Assembly (NCBI GenBank): GCA_033032865.1
Contig: JAWHQI010000099.1
Span: 6,403,501 to 6,467,500 of the forward strand
Direction: 5' to 3'
Length of the DNA: 64,000 nt
DNA from: Dactylorhiza incarnata
Taxonomy: Eukaryota > Streptophyta > Magnoliopsida > Asparagales > Orchidaceae
Shown here: in pieces, positions 34,539 through 46,047 of the stretch
How the letters are laid out: each line of letters begins with the position of its first letter
Position numbering within the stretch: position 1 is the stretch's first letter
Made by a program: the position numbers and the translations under genes
Notes under the pieces: model-generated
Told to the model about the DNA's origin: nothing
The model's input: only the letters and a program-made list of their open reading frames with translations
Database searches by the model: none

Positions 34539-36267
34539 CACCCCCAGACTTACCTGTTTGCGCGTCCCGAGCAAACAAATCCGGCGGGATAAGAAAATGG
34601 TAGTTAGCGTAGAGAATTGCAAAGAAAGAGTAGGATGTGAAGTATCATACTCGTGCAAATAAAAATTCAGTAAAAGAAGATTCTAACTATACTAACTAAT
34701 TTACAATAGTATAAATGCGTAAATAAAGATTTAAGTTTACTCAGATGGTGAATCATGAAGAATTTTGCAATCATGCCCCGGTGTGAACGTAGACAAGCCA
34801 CTCAGGAGGGTGTTGCTAAGGACCGGAATTCAGGGGTAACTCCGCTGAAATCCATCAACGTCGTGAGCCATAAGCTTGCCCGGTCACACTCTCTCCACAG
34901 TGCTAGCAAACTCAAAAGGTGAATCAGTAGGGCTTTCGGGTTTTACGAGGCTTAGGTTACGGAATGATATACAATGATAAACATGACGGCTACGCAACCC
35001 AAATGAGCTAATAGACAATGCTGCACCTGAACAAGCTCAAGAACAATGCTAGTGTGACACACCCCCAGACTTAGCTTGAAAACTGGGTGTGCACACATCC
35101 CACTCCAAACAAATACCAACTGAATTTTTCTATTACGCCCAAGGGGATTTCTTTTCATTTCATTTTTTTCATATATTGCTTCTAACTTCATTTTTTTTCT
35201 AATCATTTTATCCCCCAATTGGTTCACAAGAATGTATTCAACACACAATATAATTTTTTTTCACATCACAAAAATTTCATACATCACACCCAAACAAGAA
35301 ATATAATTTCAGTTAACTCACTACTTGGTTGTGATAATAGGATAAGCTTCAGGTTTTGGTGATTGAAAGAAGAGCTGAAACAAAGGAGGGGTATGCACAA
35401 ATTGGCTTGCAAAGGTAAGTGTATAGGTCATGGAAATCAAAGCTCAAACTAGCCAACTAGATGGCCTACATCACGCTCAACTTTGTGAGTCGCTCTCACC
35501 CATGCTTCAAGAGTTGCTTGGGGCAAGTTCTTAACCTATGAGAAAGATAAACCTTCCTTCCGACTCAAGCAATGCACAACTAGCACTCGCTTACACACAA
35601 CACCAAGCTACTGCAAATTTTAGCCACATTCACCAAATGAGTAAAGTAAATCAAAAACTATGCAAGAACACTAATTGTAAATTAAAAGCATAGAGATAAT
35701 CTAATTTTACTCAAATTTCTATGGGAGCATGCAGATGCGACTAGAGCACTACACGAGTCAACATCGCACTCCGATTTGCAATTCCTAAGCTAACATCCTA
35801 TTTCACATTCCAAACCAAGATAGCGTGTACGGAAGCACACAAACAAGTGAGTGCGCGCTTGTGCGGGTGAACTGGTGTATGCTATAATATGACATAAATG
35901 AAAATATACTTCTGGTATGCTAAAACATGTACACATGTAGTGAACACTCGGTACACCCCCCAGACTTAAATTAGACAATCACATGAATTTTGACAATGAA
36001 AATAAGAAATTGCTAAGGAAGAGGGTACCTATGCTCAGATATGAGCATACCAGAAGATTGGCGTGTAAACCAAAAGAAAGCTGCAGCATCCGCCATCCAG
36101 AAGAAGGACCTGCAGGGGTAAGCTCTGCCAAAAACAAAAGAAAATATACAAAATAAAATGAAAAACACTAACTAAACTAAACTAGATGAAATAAAAATTG
36201 CAAGAAAAGTAAGATAATTACTGTGGTTATTGTCTTCCCAGCACGACTTATTTAAAACATAACAATT
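34539..36267 (-). other. Non-coding 3' internal region of element G with three PPT-like motifs
   Basis: taagtctgggggtg (minus strand) is adjacent to the LTR at 34539-34552 and recurs at 35057-35073 and 35954-35969. The rest has no coding potential that I can recognise. Confidence 0.75.
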
Positions 36268-37581
36268 CTAGCTAATAGGCGCATGGAGAAGGAAATGAAC
36301 AGGTAACTGTTCTAATATGCGTGTCGGTAGCGGGTACCGATACATAGAAAGAACAGTTACTCCCCTACCTAAATATAAATAATACATGCTCGTCACAGGA
36401 AGAGGGAATAAAAAGTTAGAAGAGGAGGAATCCTCACTCCACTCACCAAAACTATCCTTGCCCAGCAAAGTGTCGTCTTCATGGAGGTGGCAGGAGGAAA
36501 AGGTAATGAGTGGGGTTTCCACTATGGAGGAGGGGTCAACCTCCTCACATATGAGGATATGCTCCTCATTGACTCGAGCAAAATGCTCCAAGTCCTCCTG
36601 AAGTACCTGTGAAGATTCAACCTGCATAGGCTCAGATGAAGAAGGGGGTTCAAGAAATAAAAGAGAGGAATGACTTAAATAATCAAAAATCGGGAGACTG
36701 GTCCCGGTCTCACTCCCAGCAGGATCCAAGCATAGATCACTATTGGTATCATATGAGTCATAGCGAGGGGAGTCCAAAAGCTCGAGGTCCTCTGTGTTGA
36801 GTTGGACCTCCTCATCCAATAAGGAAGTGCAAACTTCCTCATCAGAAAGGGTTTCCTCCTCATCCCACCTCAGTGCGTCATCGTGTTCCAAGGAGTCACA
36901 CTCCCCATCAGAGAGAATAACATCCTCGTCCCACTTTGGCGCATCCTCAGGCTTCAAATTAACTTCCTGCCTAACATCATCAACTAGCTCACCAAAAATA
37001 GGTATAGAGAGTTCTTGCAAAGAAAGCGGAGGAACATGGGTAATAACATCATCAGAGAAAATGTGCACAGGTTCCTCCGAGGGTGAATCCAAAAGGAGTG
37101 ATGAATGCGCCGGGAGAGAAGTCTCCACCATGTCGTCACACCGATCAGCAGAAAGTTTGATGGGGATATCCGCAGCAGTCCCCCATAGACAAGGTGGTAC
37201 TGCGAATATATCATCAGAATCAGAATGAGCACCCAAAGGAGAGGTGGACGGAACGATACGAACATCATTTTCTTCATCCTCCTCCATCTGGCGCTGAAAC
37301 TCTACGCAATCTTTCAATGCGTGCTCGGTGCTATGACAACACAAACACCATTTTCCATTACTCCTTGATCTAGACGGGGCCGGAGAGGAATATGAAAACG
37401 GTAAATGGGGTGAAGAAGAGTGACCATAAGACTTAGGTACGGTGTATGAAGTACCGTAAGAGAACGGTGCTCCATATACTGGGCCTCGAGAATTATGCTC
37501 ACCATCTCTAGTGGGGCATTTATCACTAGAATGATTATGATTTCCACACCATCTACAACGAATATTGAAAGCCGAATACAT
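36268..37581 (-). CDS. Element G Gag-like protein with two zinc knuckles
   Basis: 437 residues, apparently intact. Near the N-terminus is CRWCGNHNHSSDKC, and about 65 residues later CLCCHSTEHALKDC; both fit CX2CX4HX4C. The remainder is strongly acidic (EEDEENDV, CDSLEHDDALRWDEEE), with two similar WDED/SDGE blocks. I see no typical gag core, so this resembles only the nucleic-acid-binding C-terminal part of an Athila-type Gag. It is the only coding region of the element. Confidence 0.7.
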   Translation of the reverse strand: MYSAFNIRCRWCGNHNHSSDKCPTRDGEHNSRGPVYGAPFSYGTSYTVPKSYGHSSSPHLPFSYSSPAPSRSRSNGKWCLCCHSTEHALKDCVEFQRQMEEDEENDVRIVPSTSPLGAHSDSDDIFAVPPCLWGTAADIPIKLSADRCDDMVETSLPAHSSLLLDSPSEEPVHIFSDDVITHVPPLSLQELSIPIFGELVDDVRQEVNLKPEDAPKWDEDVILSDGECDSLEHDDALRWDEEETLSDEEVCTSLLDEEVQLNTEDLELLDSPRYDSYDTNSDLCLDPAGSETGTSLPIFDYLSHSSLLFLEPPSSSEPMQVESSQVLQEDLEHFARVNEEHILICEEVDPSSIVETPLITFSSCHLHEDDTLLGKDSFGEWSEDSSSSNFLFPLPVTSMYYLYLGRGVTVLSMYRYPLPTRILEQLPVHFLLHAPIS

Positions 37582-37808
37582 GGTGTAGCGGGGGATAATT
37601 CACCAACAGAAAAAATTTCTTTGCAAAAATTAACTACACGCAAGAAAAAAAATGAATGCCTGCTTTAGATAAATCACAAAATAGATAAGGAATAATGAAA
37701 TTTAAAACTACAAATTCTAAGAACTAAAACAAAGAAGAAAATGGTATAAACAAATGGAAAAGGGCTTCTATCTCTCGACTTCCTCTCCAGAAACTCACAC
37801 GACTGTGT

Positions 37809-37826
37809 TCCCCACCAACGGTGCCA
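37809..37826 (-). other. Primer binding site of element G (tRNA-Asp-like)
   Basis: On the minus strand tggcaccgttggtgggga, six bases inside the LTR. It resembles the tRNA-Asp-type PBS TGGCGCCGTTGCCGGGGA, with three mismatches. Confidence 0.6.
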
Positions 37827-37832
37827 ACAACT

Positions 37833-39421
37833 TGATGCACAGATCTAGCACACCGCTATAGGCGGTAGCAAGACTGCGGCACGAAATGACAGTGTACCGA
37901 TCGTTCAAGTAATATAAAATGTGGGAGTAAATCCCCAAGTATCGAATCTCAAAGGAACACAGTAAGGTGGAGTTATCTATCGAGGAAGGACTTGAGATTG
38001 AAGTCCTTTCGAGCGGATGGATTGCAGAAAAGGGGGATTTGGTTTATGGAAAATAAAAGAAAAATACTACTCAGCTACTCCTATGCAGGCCTTGAGCGCA
38101 CTGCTTCGCTAGGCGGGATGGAAACTATGTAGGCCTTGAACGCACTACTTCGCAAGGGCGGATGGAAGAGTAGGCACGCCAGATGGAAGAATAGGCACAC
38201 AGAATGGAATGGCGGGTTGCGGAGTGGAATGGAGTGGGGTGGAATGGATTTGCTGGCGCACCTCAAATACACATATAAACGAAATACTTTCACAAAAAGA
38301 TTAAATAAGAATTAGCACAAGTTTATATTGTACATCATCACTAAAATGAGGATTACATTCATATACATCTACGCAAGTTAGAGAAAAGGCAAGAGATACG
38401 ACCAAATCCGGAGGCTTGTTGTAGATTCTCGGTAGGAATCGCCGGGTTGTCAATCCGCGTCCTAGCTCGGTCCCAACTATCTTCCGGGGTAGAGGAGGGC
38501 TGTCACTTCCTCCCAATAGACCCATATTCTCCGGTAAACTACAATCCGGCCACGTTTGCTGCGAAGAACTCTTTGCTTGGCGATGAAGACGAGGCTGGAA
38601 TCCTCTCCGTGAAGCACTTGGATGATGGAGGCGGCCGAGAGGATGCTCCGGCTTTGGATTTGCTAGAGAATGGCTGCCGGAGCTGCTCTCGAAGGTGGGA
38701 GGCGATGGAGCGGCGAAAATGGCGTGGAACTAGATCTCTGGGCGCGAGAAAATTGATCGATTCGATTAGGGCGGATTCTGCAGCTTAAATAGAGAACTAG
38801 TCAGAAATTGGTCACGCACGGTCGAACGCACTACCGTGCGTGAACCATGCGATATTAATTAAGAAAAATACCCAGGAAGATGATCCAGACCGCCCGTGCA
38901 TTTTACTCACACACGGTCAAAGCCGACCGTGTGTAAAAACGCATGGACAAATGCAGAAAGCAAAAAACAAAGCTAAACAGGTCGATCATGCGATTCCTTC
39001 ATGCACGGGCAACTGCCCGTGCGTAGAGACGCACGATCAACGACAGAACATCATTTTCCACCACAGAATAGAACGCACGATCACATACGACGGTGCGTCA
39101 AGGAAAATGCACGACCGTGCGATATATATAGACATGAATACTGGATAAAAAATGGATGAACCGTCCACCTGCATTAGCCACAACACAGCTGGGAATACCC
39201 CTCCAGCTCAAGCATAAACGCATAAAAAGAATGGGGAGCACATTGTGCTTGCCCCCAACAATAAAGTTCGCAATTGCACACCATAATGGGCCAAGACATT
39301 GCACTAATAGTGAAAGCGCGTACGAGTAAAATATAAGCAATTAAGAACTGAAAATGAAGTGCAAAGGCAGGAAAACTAGCCCAGATGAGTCCATAAAAGT
39401 GTATATAAATGGGACTCATCA
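37833..39421 (-). repeat. Element G 5' LTR (right)
   Basis: 1,589 bp, the same ends as the left copy. Palindromic gcacgg/ccgtgc motifs at 38810-39125. Confidence 0.92.
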
Positions 39422-40786
39422 GTCCTACCTAGACCTAGTCGTCGTGTGGCGAATTTCCCCTAGTCCCCGCAAGGCCGTAGTCACCGCGTGGCAAATTCCT
39501 CTACCGAACAAAAGATATAAAGGTTACAATTAGAAAATAAAACAAAACACAAACTAGAAACTCCCTCAAAAGTACAACTTGATGTCGATGTAGATGTGAT
39601 CGTATTGGTCTTCAAGTTCTTTGCATTCACGAATGTTGACGGAGTTCTTCGGGCTGCTTGGAGAAGGCTCTCACGAGTGCTCTGAATATGTGGCTTCAAT
39701 TCCTTCTGTATCAGCAAGCCTAAATGGAGGAAGCGCGGGTCTTTAAATAGAATCAGCCGCTACCGCCTGCAGTAGTACTACGGCCCCGCGGTAGCCACAT
39801 TAGGCAATGATCAAGCACGCGGATCGTGGCAACTTAGGCAACTATTGAGTGCCAAACTTTGAGCTCTGACTAGCGCACCGCGGTAACGCTAATGCTCCGC
39901 GATAGCGAGATAACCTTCCTTCAGCCAATATCTCCTTCCATATTTGCTCCTCAATCACATGCAGGCGGGGGGATTCCAAAAGCTACCTCCGGGCGTTAGT
40001 CCTTAATGCGCCGCGATAATACTTGCTAAAATAGCGTCCCGTCGACATTCCTTTTTCTCCACTGTTTCCTTCCCGGCAATTGTTTCCATTTATGCTAGAG
40101 CCATCGGTAGTGCTAACGCTCCGCGGTAGAACACATCTCTTTTCGTCGATTGCATCTTCGTCGAACTACCTCACATTTCGTCGAGCGCTGCATTCATTTC
40201 GTCGAACGCTGTTTTCGTCGAACGCCGTTTTCATTTTGTCAAACGACATTTTTGTCGAATCAGAATTTTCATCGAACGGCATCTACTTTCGTCGAACACT
40301 ATTTCATCGATTCGCTAGCACCAGCGGTAGTGCTAACGCGTTGCGATAAACCATGCATTTCGTCGAGCACCGCGGTAGAGCATGCAGTTCGTCAATCGCT
40401 GCGGTAGAGCATGCAGTTCGTCGAACGTCATTTCGTGGAACGCCAGTTCGGTTCTCAGCAGTTTCCTTCTCAACGGTTTCTGATTTGCTAGCGCCAGCGG
40501 TAGTGCTAGCGCTTTGCGGTAGAGCACTTCTCTTTTTGTCGAACGCAGTTTTATTTCATCGAACGGCTTCACGTTTTGTCGAACCGCTAGCGCCAGCGGT
40601 AGTGTTACCGCGCCGCGGTATCAATCAAAGAATCATCCTGATGTTGTTTCAATGTCTTTCTTTTTCACACTCCTTTGGGGATTGAATGTTGAAGATCCTA
40701 CACACTATAAACACAATGCAAGTATGATCAAATACAATAGGTTTTGTTATTATCAAACCTAGAGATGCGGAAAGCATGTTCCAACA

Positions 40787-40791
40787 TTTCT
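40787..40791. repeat. Target-site duplication of element E, right copy (tttct)
   Basis: Matches 11538-11542; it lies within the LTR of element A. Confidence 0.9.
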
Positions 40792-42680
40792 GGCCGGCGA
40801 GATAGGTCCAGCCTGCGATCCTTGCCCTGCATCCAAATCACAAAGAATGGTATAACGAGGGTCAGCTTTGGCTGACCAACAACGGTGTAACAACACCCTC
40901 CTCCCGGCCATCCTAGCGGACCCCGGGGAACTACTTCACACTGCAAGTCAGCACTTCGTATGCAAATGTAATAAACAATATTAACATAAACATGACAGGC
41001 ATGAGTGTCACAATCATCATCCACGTTTCTATGTTGAGCAATAAAAGTAAGGGGATCTAGCAATGCAGCATGTATGCAAACCTGGGTTTCACCCAAGGCA
41101 ACCTATGACGCGTATGCTTCTAACATAACATCACACATCAACATTTCATAACAAACCAATGGTACTTATCATTCCCCCCACGGGCTTACAAGCCCAAGGC
41201 CAAGAACTCCACTGAGACCTCACCCCTTACATGGCTCATCTTGCCAACGGGCGCATCAACATACTTGTTCTCGCCACAATCACTAAGAAAAAATCCAAGA
41301 ACTCCACTAGGACCTCACCCCTTACATGGCTCATCATGCCAACGGGCGCACCAACATACTTGTTCTTGTCAGTTAGCCCAGAAGGGGACTTGTCTTGCCG
41401 GGACACTCTCCCCACATGAATCCAAGCATTCACGGGCTAGCCAGCCGACCACAAAGACAAACTGCGCCTTCACATACACATAACAATTACCCTTTCCAAA
41501 CCAACGTTCATTCTCACACGAACATAAGGGCAACACATATGATGTTTTCACCATCATCAGATTTCTAGCAAAATCCCTAAAATGCACGTTAAGCAACATC
41601 ACCGAATCGGACCACCGGTCACGATTTCGGCTTCACCCAAAATGCCTAATCCACTAACGGAGCGGATCTCTAGTGCAAAATCATGTTGGGGACGGACTCA
41701 ATCAACCCGATGGTTCTTCTTGAACCAAGGCGACCCAAACCCCTCTCATTTGAGAGATCCGGTGCCATAAAATTTCAGAAAAGAGAAAGTAAAAGCATAG
41801 ATTCCATGCATGCATCGCAAAACCGGGAGGAGAGATGTCGTTACCCTAAGAGTTCTCTTCCTCACCATTGATCGGTTGAAAGGCATGGATAGAAAGAAGC
41901 GCATTCTAGTCCTCTCCACGGATCTTTTCTCGGATCGGCGAACGGAGCTCCGTTGCTCCAACAATTGCGGATCTAGCCTTCTTCTTCCTCCAAACCCTAC
42001 CTCTCTTCTATGCCTCCAAAGCACAGAGGACTTCACGAAAAGAGAATATAACTTCTCTGCCCTAAATAAAACCTTAGGACGCACTTATCTAGACCGCAGG
42101 ATCAAGATCCAAACAGATCGGATGTCCAGGAAATGCTACTTACGGAACAGGTTCCGTCAGCTAACGCCGGCGTTAGCGCTAGCACCCGCGTTAGCTCTTC
42201 GTCGAACTCCCTTCGACGAACTCTCTTCGTCGAACTCCCTTCGAAGAGCTCCCTTCGACGAGACTCCCTTCGTTGAAATCCCTTCGACGAACAAAGCCAA
42301 CTCAGTGTCCCAGCGGTTCTGAACTCTCTTCATTGAACTGTGTTCGACGAACTCCCTACGTCGAACTCCCTTCGACGAACTCCCTTCGTCGAACTCCCTT
42401 CGTCGAACTCCCTTCGATGAACGAAGCCAACTCAACATCCCAGTGTTTCCGAACTCCCTTCGTCAAACTCCGTTCGATGAACAGACAAAATCCCTTCGTC
42501 GAACTCCCTTCGATGAACGAAGCCAACTCAACGTCCCAGCGGTTTCGAACTCTCTTCGTCGAACTCCATTCGACGAACTCCCTTCGACTAACACAATCGC
42601 AAAAGGGGCTGCAACTAACGCCTACGTTAACACCTAACGCCGGCGCTAGCTCCCAGATACAAAAAACCTGAGGTGTTACA
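40792..42680 (-). repeat. Element A 5' LTR, outer segment
   Basis: Continues the LTR begun at 11196 and ends aggtgttaca. It contains a direct duplication of about 95 bp (near 41200-41295 and 41296-41375, sharing gacctcaccccttacatggc) and a palindrome array near 42160-42655. Frames inside are repeat by-products. Confidence 0.82.
42160..42655. repeat. Palindrome array in element A LTR (ttcgtcgaactccc, gctaacgccggcgttagc)
   Basis: The array opens with ctaacgccggcgttagcgct. About twenty ttcgtcgaactcc / ttcgacgaactcc motifs follow in both orientations, and it closes with aacgccggcgctagc near 42637. The same two motif families occur in the LTRs of the unrelated Copia element E. Confidence 0.85.
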
Positions 42681-43057
42681 AGTCTGATGACCGATACCAC
42701 TGCCCTTCGCAGGAGCAGAAAAGCCATCAATGAGAGGAAGGATGGTCTTTGGTTTATAAAAGTTTTCAACTAGCTTTATCTCTACCGCTAGCTTTCCTTC
42801 CAGCTCAGTTATGGACATCTCCTATTGCTTTATTAGTTTAGCCGAGCTTAGGAAATCATCCTTCAAGACTTGGACTTCATCTCTAAAGGGGTGTAATTTT
42901 TCAATTTCTCCTCTCAGATCCGATTTCACGATCTTGAGAGACTCAATCTTCTTTGTTTGAGATTTGACTACCTTTCAGCACTTGTCAAATCCCTTCAATA
43001 AGGCTTTGCCTGAACTAATATAACAGAGTCTTCCTCCGAGGAGTAGCCTTCATCCGC
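42681..43057 (-). pseudogene. Element C Gag extension (coiled coil), left segment
   Basis: Continuation of the Gag frame of 49531-50823 after removal of element D and one tccgc copy. Lys/Glu-rich coiled-coil sequence such as KSQTKKIESLKIVKSDLRGE is readable in the correct frame with scattered stops. It is cut at 42681 by element A. Confidence 0.7.
43053..43057. repeat. Target-site duplication of element D, left copy (tccgc)
   Basis: Same bases at 49526-49530. Confidence 0.9.
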
Positions 43058-44215
43058 TGTGAAAATTTTTGAATCTTTATGAAGTGAGCAGGAATCATAC
43101 AACTTAGAGTTCACAAGCCAAACAACCAGAAGCACATGAAGGAAATAGAGTCTTTATTGATAACAACAATCTTCATTACAGGGAGAGGTATACATGGCGA
43201 GACATGATTTCGCCAGTACACAAAACCAAAGAGAAAAATACAATGCTGAAGAGAAAGATAACTGAGACCACAGGCCGCGCGGTCTGCTTGCCGATCTCTG
43301 AATGCTGCCTGACCGCAAACCTTGCCGGTCACCTGATCAACACTCCTGACCGCTGAGCTTCCGCGATCTCCTTCCGAACTCCACTGATTCTCCCAAACTC
43401 CAGCAACCCATATTGCAAGCCGCAAGACCGCCCGAACACTTTCAGAAGAAGAGGTGATCGCTGCTGCCCGCACAATCCGCTGAAGCTGCACAAGGAAAAT
43501 TCAATCAGCAAGACCGACCGGTCACAAGAATTGAAATCGCAAGAATTAGACGCGAGCTCAGCTTACACTTGGTGCGATGTGTTTGATGCTATAGTGGCTC
43601 TTATTTATAGGCTTGAGACCTGATCTAGTCACCACCCTATGAGATAGGATCACCACCCTCCAGATCGCGCGACCCGAACCGGTCACCCCGCGCGATCAGC
43701 AACAGATCATTCTGCTTAGGTGAGATCGCCGGCTTCAACAACAGACCACGAGAGATCGCCACTCCCACAATGAAGCCGCCCACCACCAATGTTCACCAAC
43801 GAGACCGCGAACACAACTTGATCGCCAACGCTACATCGAACACAACCTGTTCGCCTGCCAGCCTCCTCCTGAGACCGTGAAGAGAGACCGCTCGACTAAG
43901 AAGCCTTAGCCAGCGAAAACAACCAGGAACCTGGATAGCCATAAGACCGGCTTTTGGAAACCTGAACCAACCTGTGCGGTCACACCAGATCGGCACAGCC
44001 CTGAGATAGATAGCCCGCCACACGGTCACAGACCAGACCGCGCGGCCTTACCCCAGCACCATGGACACAGAACATCGGTCATGCCAGGAGACTGCAGCTA
44101 GACTGAAGACAAGTCAGACCGCAGAGCAGATCGCCAGACGTGCGGTCTCACTAGACCGCGCGATCACCCTCCCAGACCGCCAACTCCCAAAACCTCCACT
44201 TCAACATTTTCAACA
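43058..44215 (-). repeat. Element D 3' LTR (left)
   Basis: 1,158 bp, tgtgaaaattt...ttttcaaca. Rich in gaccgcgcggtc, gaccgaccggtc and agatcgcgcgacc palindromes (43270-44170). Confidence 0.93.
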
Positions 44216-46047
44216 CTCTTGCTTGAAGTGGGAAGTTGAAAACAGCCCAAGTAGACTCCTCAACCGAGTGAACGGCCCCTTTGCCAGCGCCTTTGTGAAG
44301 ATGTCAGCAAAGTTGTCCTGACTCCGAACATGCTCGACCGAAAGAGACCCCTCCAGCACCTTCTCATGAATGAAATGATGCTCGATCTCGATATGCTTGG
44401 TCCTTGCGTGACAAGCTGGATTAGTAACCAGTTTGAGAGCACTCTCGTTGTCGCCGCGGAGCAGAGTCGGACCCCGAACCTCCTTATGGACGTCTCCAAC
44501 CAACCTCCTAAGCCAGATGGCTTCCTGAGCTGCCAAGGCCAAAGCCTTGTATTCCGCTTCCGTGGTTGAGACCGACACAGAATCCTGCTTCTTGCTACAC
44601 CATGATATAGCCGTGGGGCCCGCCATAAAGACGTATCCAGATGTCGACTTCCGATCATCCGAATCTCCCCCGTAATCAGCATCCATGTACCCATGCACCT
44701 CGAAGCCCGCATCCCTCCTATAAAGGAGACCCATATCTGAGGTCGCCTTGACATACTTCAATATACTCTTGGCCGCTAGAAGATGAGGCATCCGTGGTTC
44801 CGCCATATAACGGCTCACCCTGCCAACTGCATATGCAATATCCGGCCTAGTGATCGTCAGATAGATCAAGCTCCCAACAGAGCTCGGAACACCAACGGAT
44901 CTTCCAAAATCCTCCCCTCATCCTTCCAAAGTTTCATGGCCTTCTCTAGAGGTGTAGAGATGCACTTCCCTTCCTTCATGCCGAACCGCTCCATGATTCG
45001 CTCCGCATATCCAGCCTGGGACACCAGCACTCCACTCTCCTTCCTCTGCACCTCGAGTCCAAGGAAATGGTTAAGCTCACCCAGATCCTTCATCTCAAAC
45101 CTGATAGATAGCTCTGCCCAAAGCTGCGCTACCTCCTCCTTCGAATTCCCTGTCACGATCATATCGTCGACGTATAGCAGCACGATGACTTGAAGCTCCC
45201 CGCTCTTCTTGACGAACAAGCTTGAGTTTGAGTCTGAAGCACCAAACCCACAGAATAAGAGATACTCTGCAATCTTTCCATACCACACCCTCGGCGCTTG
45301 CTTCAACCCATACAGGGCCTTCTTCAACTTGCAGACATGCTCCAGAAAATCTTCAGATACGAAGCCTGGCGGCTGGGCCATGAAGATGTCCTTGTCAATC
45401 TCGCCGTACAAGAAAGCATTCTTTACATCGAGCTGCCAAATCTTCCTCCCCCAACACGCCGCCAAGGCAATCACAACCCAAACTGAAGTCATTTTTGCCA
45501 CCAGACTGAATGTCTCTTCATAGTCTTCACCGTATTGCTGCGAGAACCCCCGAGCCACAAGACGAGCCTTGTACCGCTCGATACTGCCATCAGCCTTCTT
45601 CTTAAGCTTGTAGACCCACTTGCATGTCACAGGGGTGATTCCCTTGGGCTTGGGCACCAGAGACCAAGTCTCATTCTTCTCAAGAGCACTCATCTCTTCC
45701 TGGATAGCCGAATCCCAATGTTCCACGCCTTTGGCCTTTTCAAAGCTCGACGGCTCCCTCTCATCCAAGGGACCTGCAAAGAAACATGAGACAAAGCTCA
45801 CCATGTTTCCTCCTGTATAGCGTTCAGGGGCAATGATAGTTTGCTTTGATCTCCGCAACGCCTTCCCCTGACTCGCAGTATCCTCAGCTACTTCTTCTCT
45901 AGATCCCCTTCCAGACATACTCGGAGCATCGCTCCCCCTGCTTCCTGATCCAGAAGCCTCTGCCTCAGAACTAGATATTGATGGACCACCTGGTGACACA
46001 AGTAGCTCCACCTGAAGATTTTCCACAGCTTTCTCTAGCTCCTCCAC
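44216..46047 (-). pseudogene. Element D reverse transcriptase and RNase H
   Basis: Copia [49 protein letters not shown] and the catalytic VLLYVDDMIVTG. After a frameshift near 44866 the RNase H follows: MIYLTITRPDIAYAVG, MDADYGGDSDDRKSTSGYV, STTEAEYKALA, RTKHIEIEHHFI. The end of the coding region runs into the LTR at 44215. Confidence 0.88.

Larger units (their letters stand above)
32950..39421 (-). mobile_element. Element G: gag-only LTR element (Athila-like features)
   Basis: 6,472 bp with two 1,589-bp LTRs (tgatgcacag...cctcatca / actcatca) and a gtcct duplication at 32945-32949 and 39422-39426. The PBS is next to the right LTR, so the element reads on the minus strand. The internal region (3.3 kb) encodes only a zinc-knuckle acidic protein. 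There is no protease, RT or integrase, so it depends on a partner. The Athila-like assignment rests on the tRNA-Asp-like PBS, the gtctgggggtg polypurine tract and the zinc knuckle; I hold it loosely. Confidence 0.85.
11543..40786 (-). mobile_element. Element E: SIRE-like Ty1/Copia element, gag-only
   Basis: Minus-strand element with LTRs of about 1.8 kb (11543-13342 and 32490-40786 minus element G), ends TGTTGGATC...TTCCAACA, a tttct duplication, an iMet PBS next to the right LTR and a PPT next to the left LTR. After removing elements F and G, the internal region is about 5.3 kb and holds one uninterrupted gag frame but no protease, integrase or RT. This makes it a non-autonomous derivative. 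The SIRE-like assignment rests on the coiled-coil Gag, the multiplied PPTs and the poly-G plus gtgaata motif near the LTR end. Confidence 0.85.
32490..40786 (-). repeat. Element E 5' LTR (right), interrupted by element G
   Basis: LTR parts 32490-32949 and 39427-40786, about 1.82 kb together. A 13-base G tract at 32515-32527 is followed by tgaata. The empty target site can be read in the other LTR near 11993 (ctaagtcctacctagacc). A palindrome array equivalent to the one in the left LTR lies at 40085-40625. Confidence 0.9.
1..42680 (-). mobile_element. Element A: Ty3/Gypsy (Tekay/Del-type) retrotransposon, 5' part, heavily interrupted
   Basis: Minus-strand Gypsy element read from its 5' LTR end at 42680 towards the left edge. 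Visible parts are the 5' LTR (40792-42680 plus 11196-11542), an initiator-Met-type PBS, gag, protease-RT, RNase H and the start of integrase (1-236). The rest of integrase and the 3' LTR lie left of the window. The domain order PR-RT-RH-IN, the PBS and the similarity to element B place it in the chromovirus Tekay/Del group. A MULE (237-7894) splits it after RNase H and Copia element E (11543-40786) splits its LTR. It sits in Copia element C, interrupting the gag extension at 42681. Frame damage throughout shows it is dead. Confidence 0.88.

Noticed and set aside
41810..42671. Protein-coding frames in the right part of the element A LTR
   Set aside because: They follow the ttcgtcgaactccc repeat and the LTR duplication; no domain or homologous protein feature is visible.
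44210..44330. Extension of the element D RNase H frame into the LTR as a functional C-terminus
   Set aside because: The LTR boundary at 44215 is fixed by the tccgc duplication and the second LTR; the frame is already shifted upstream.
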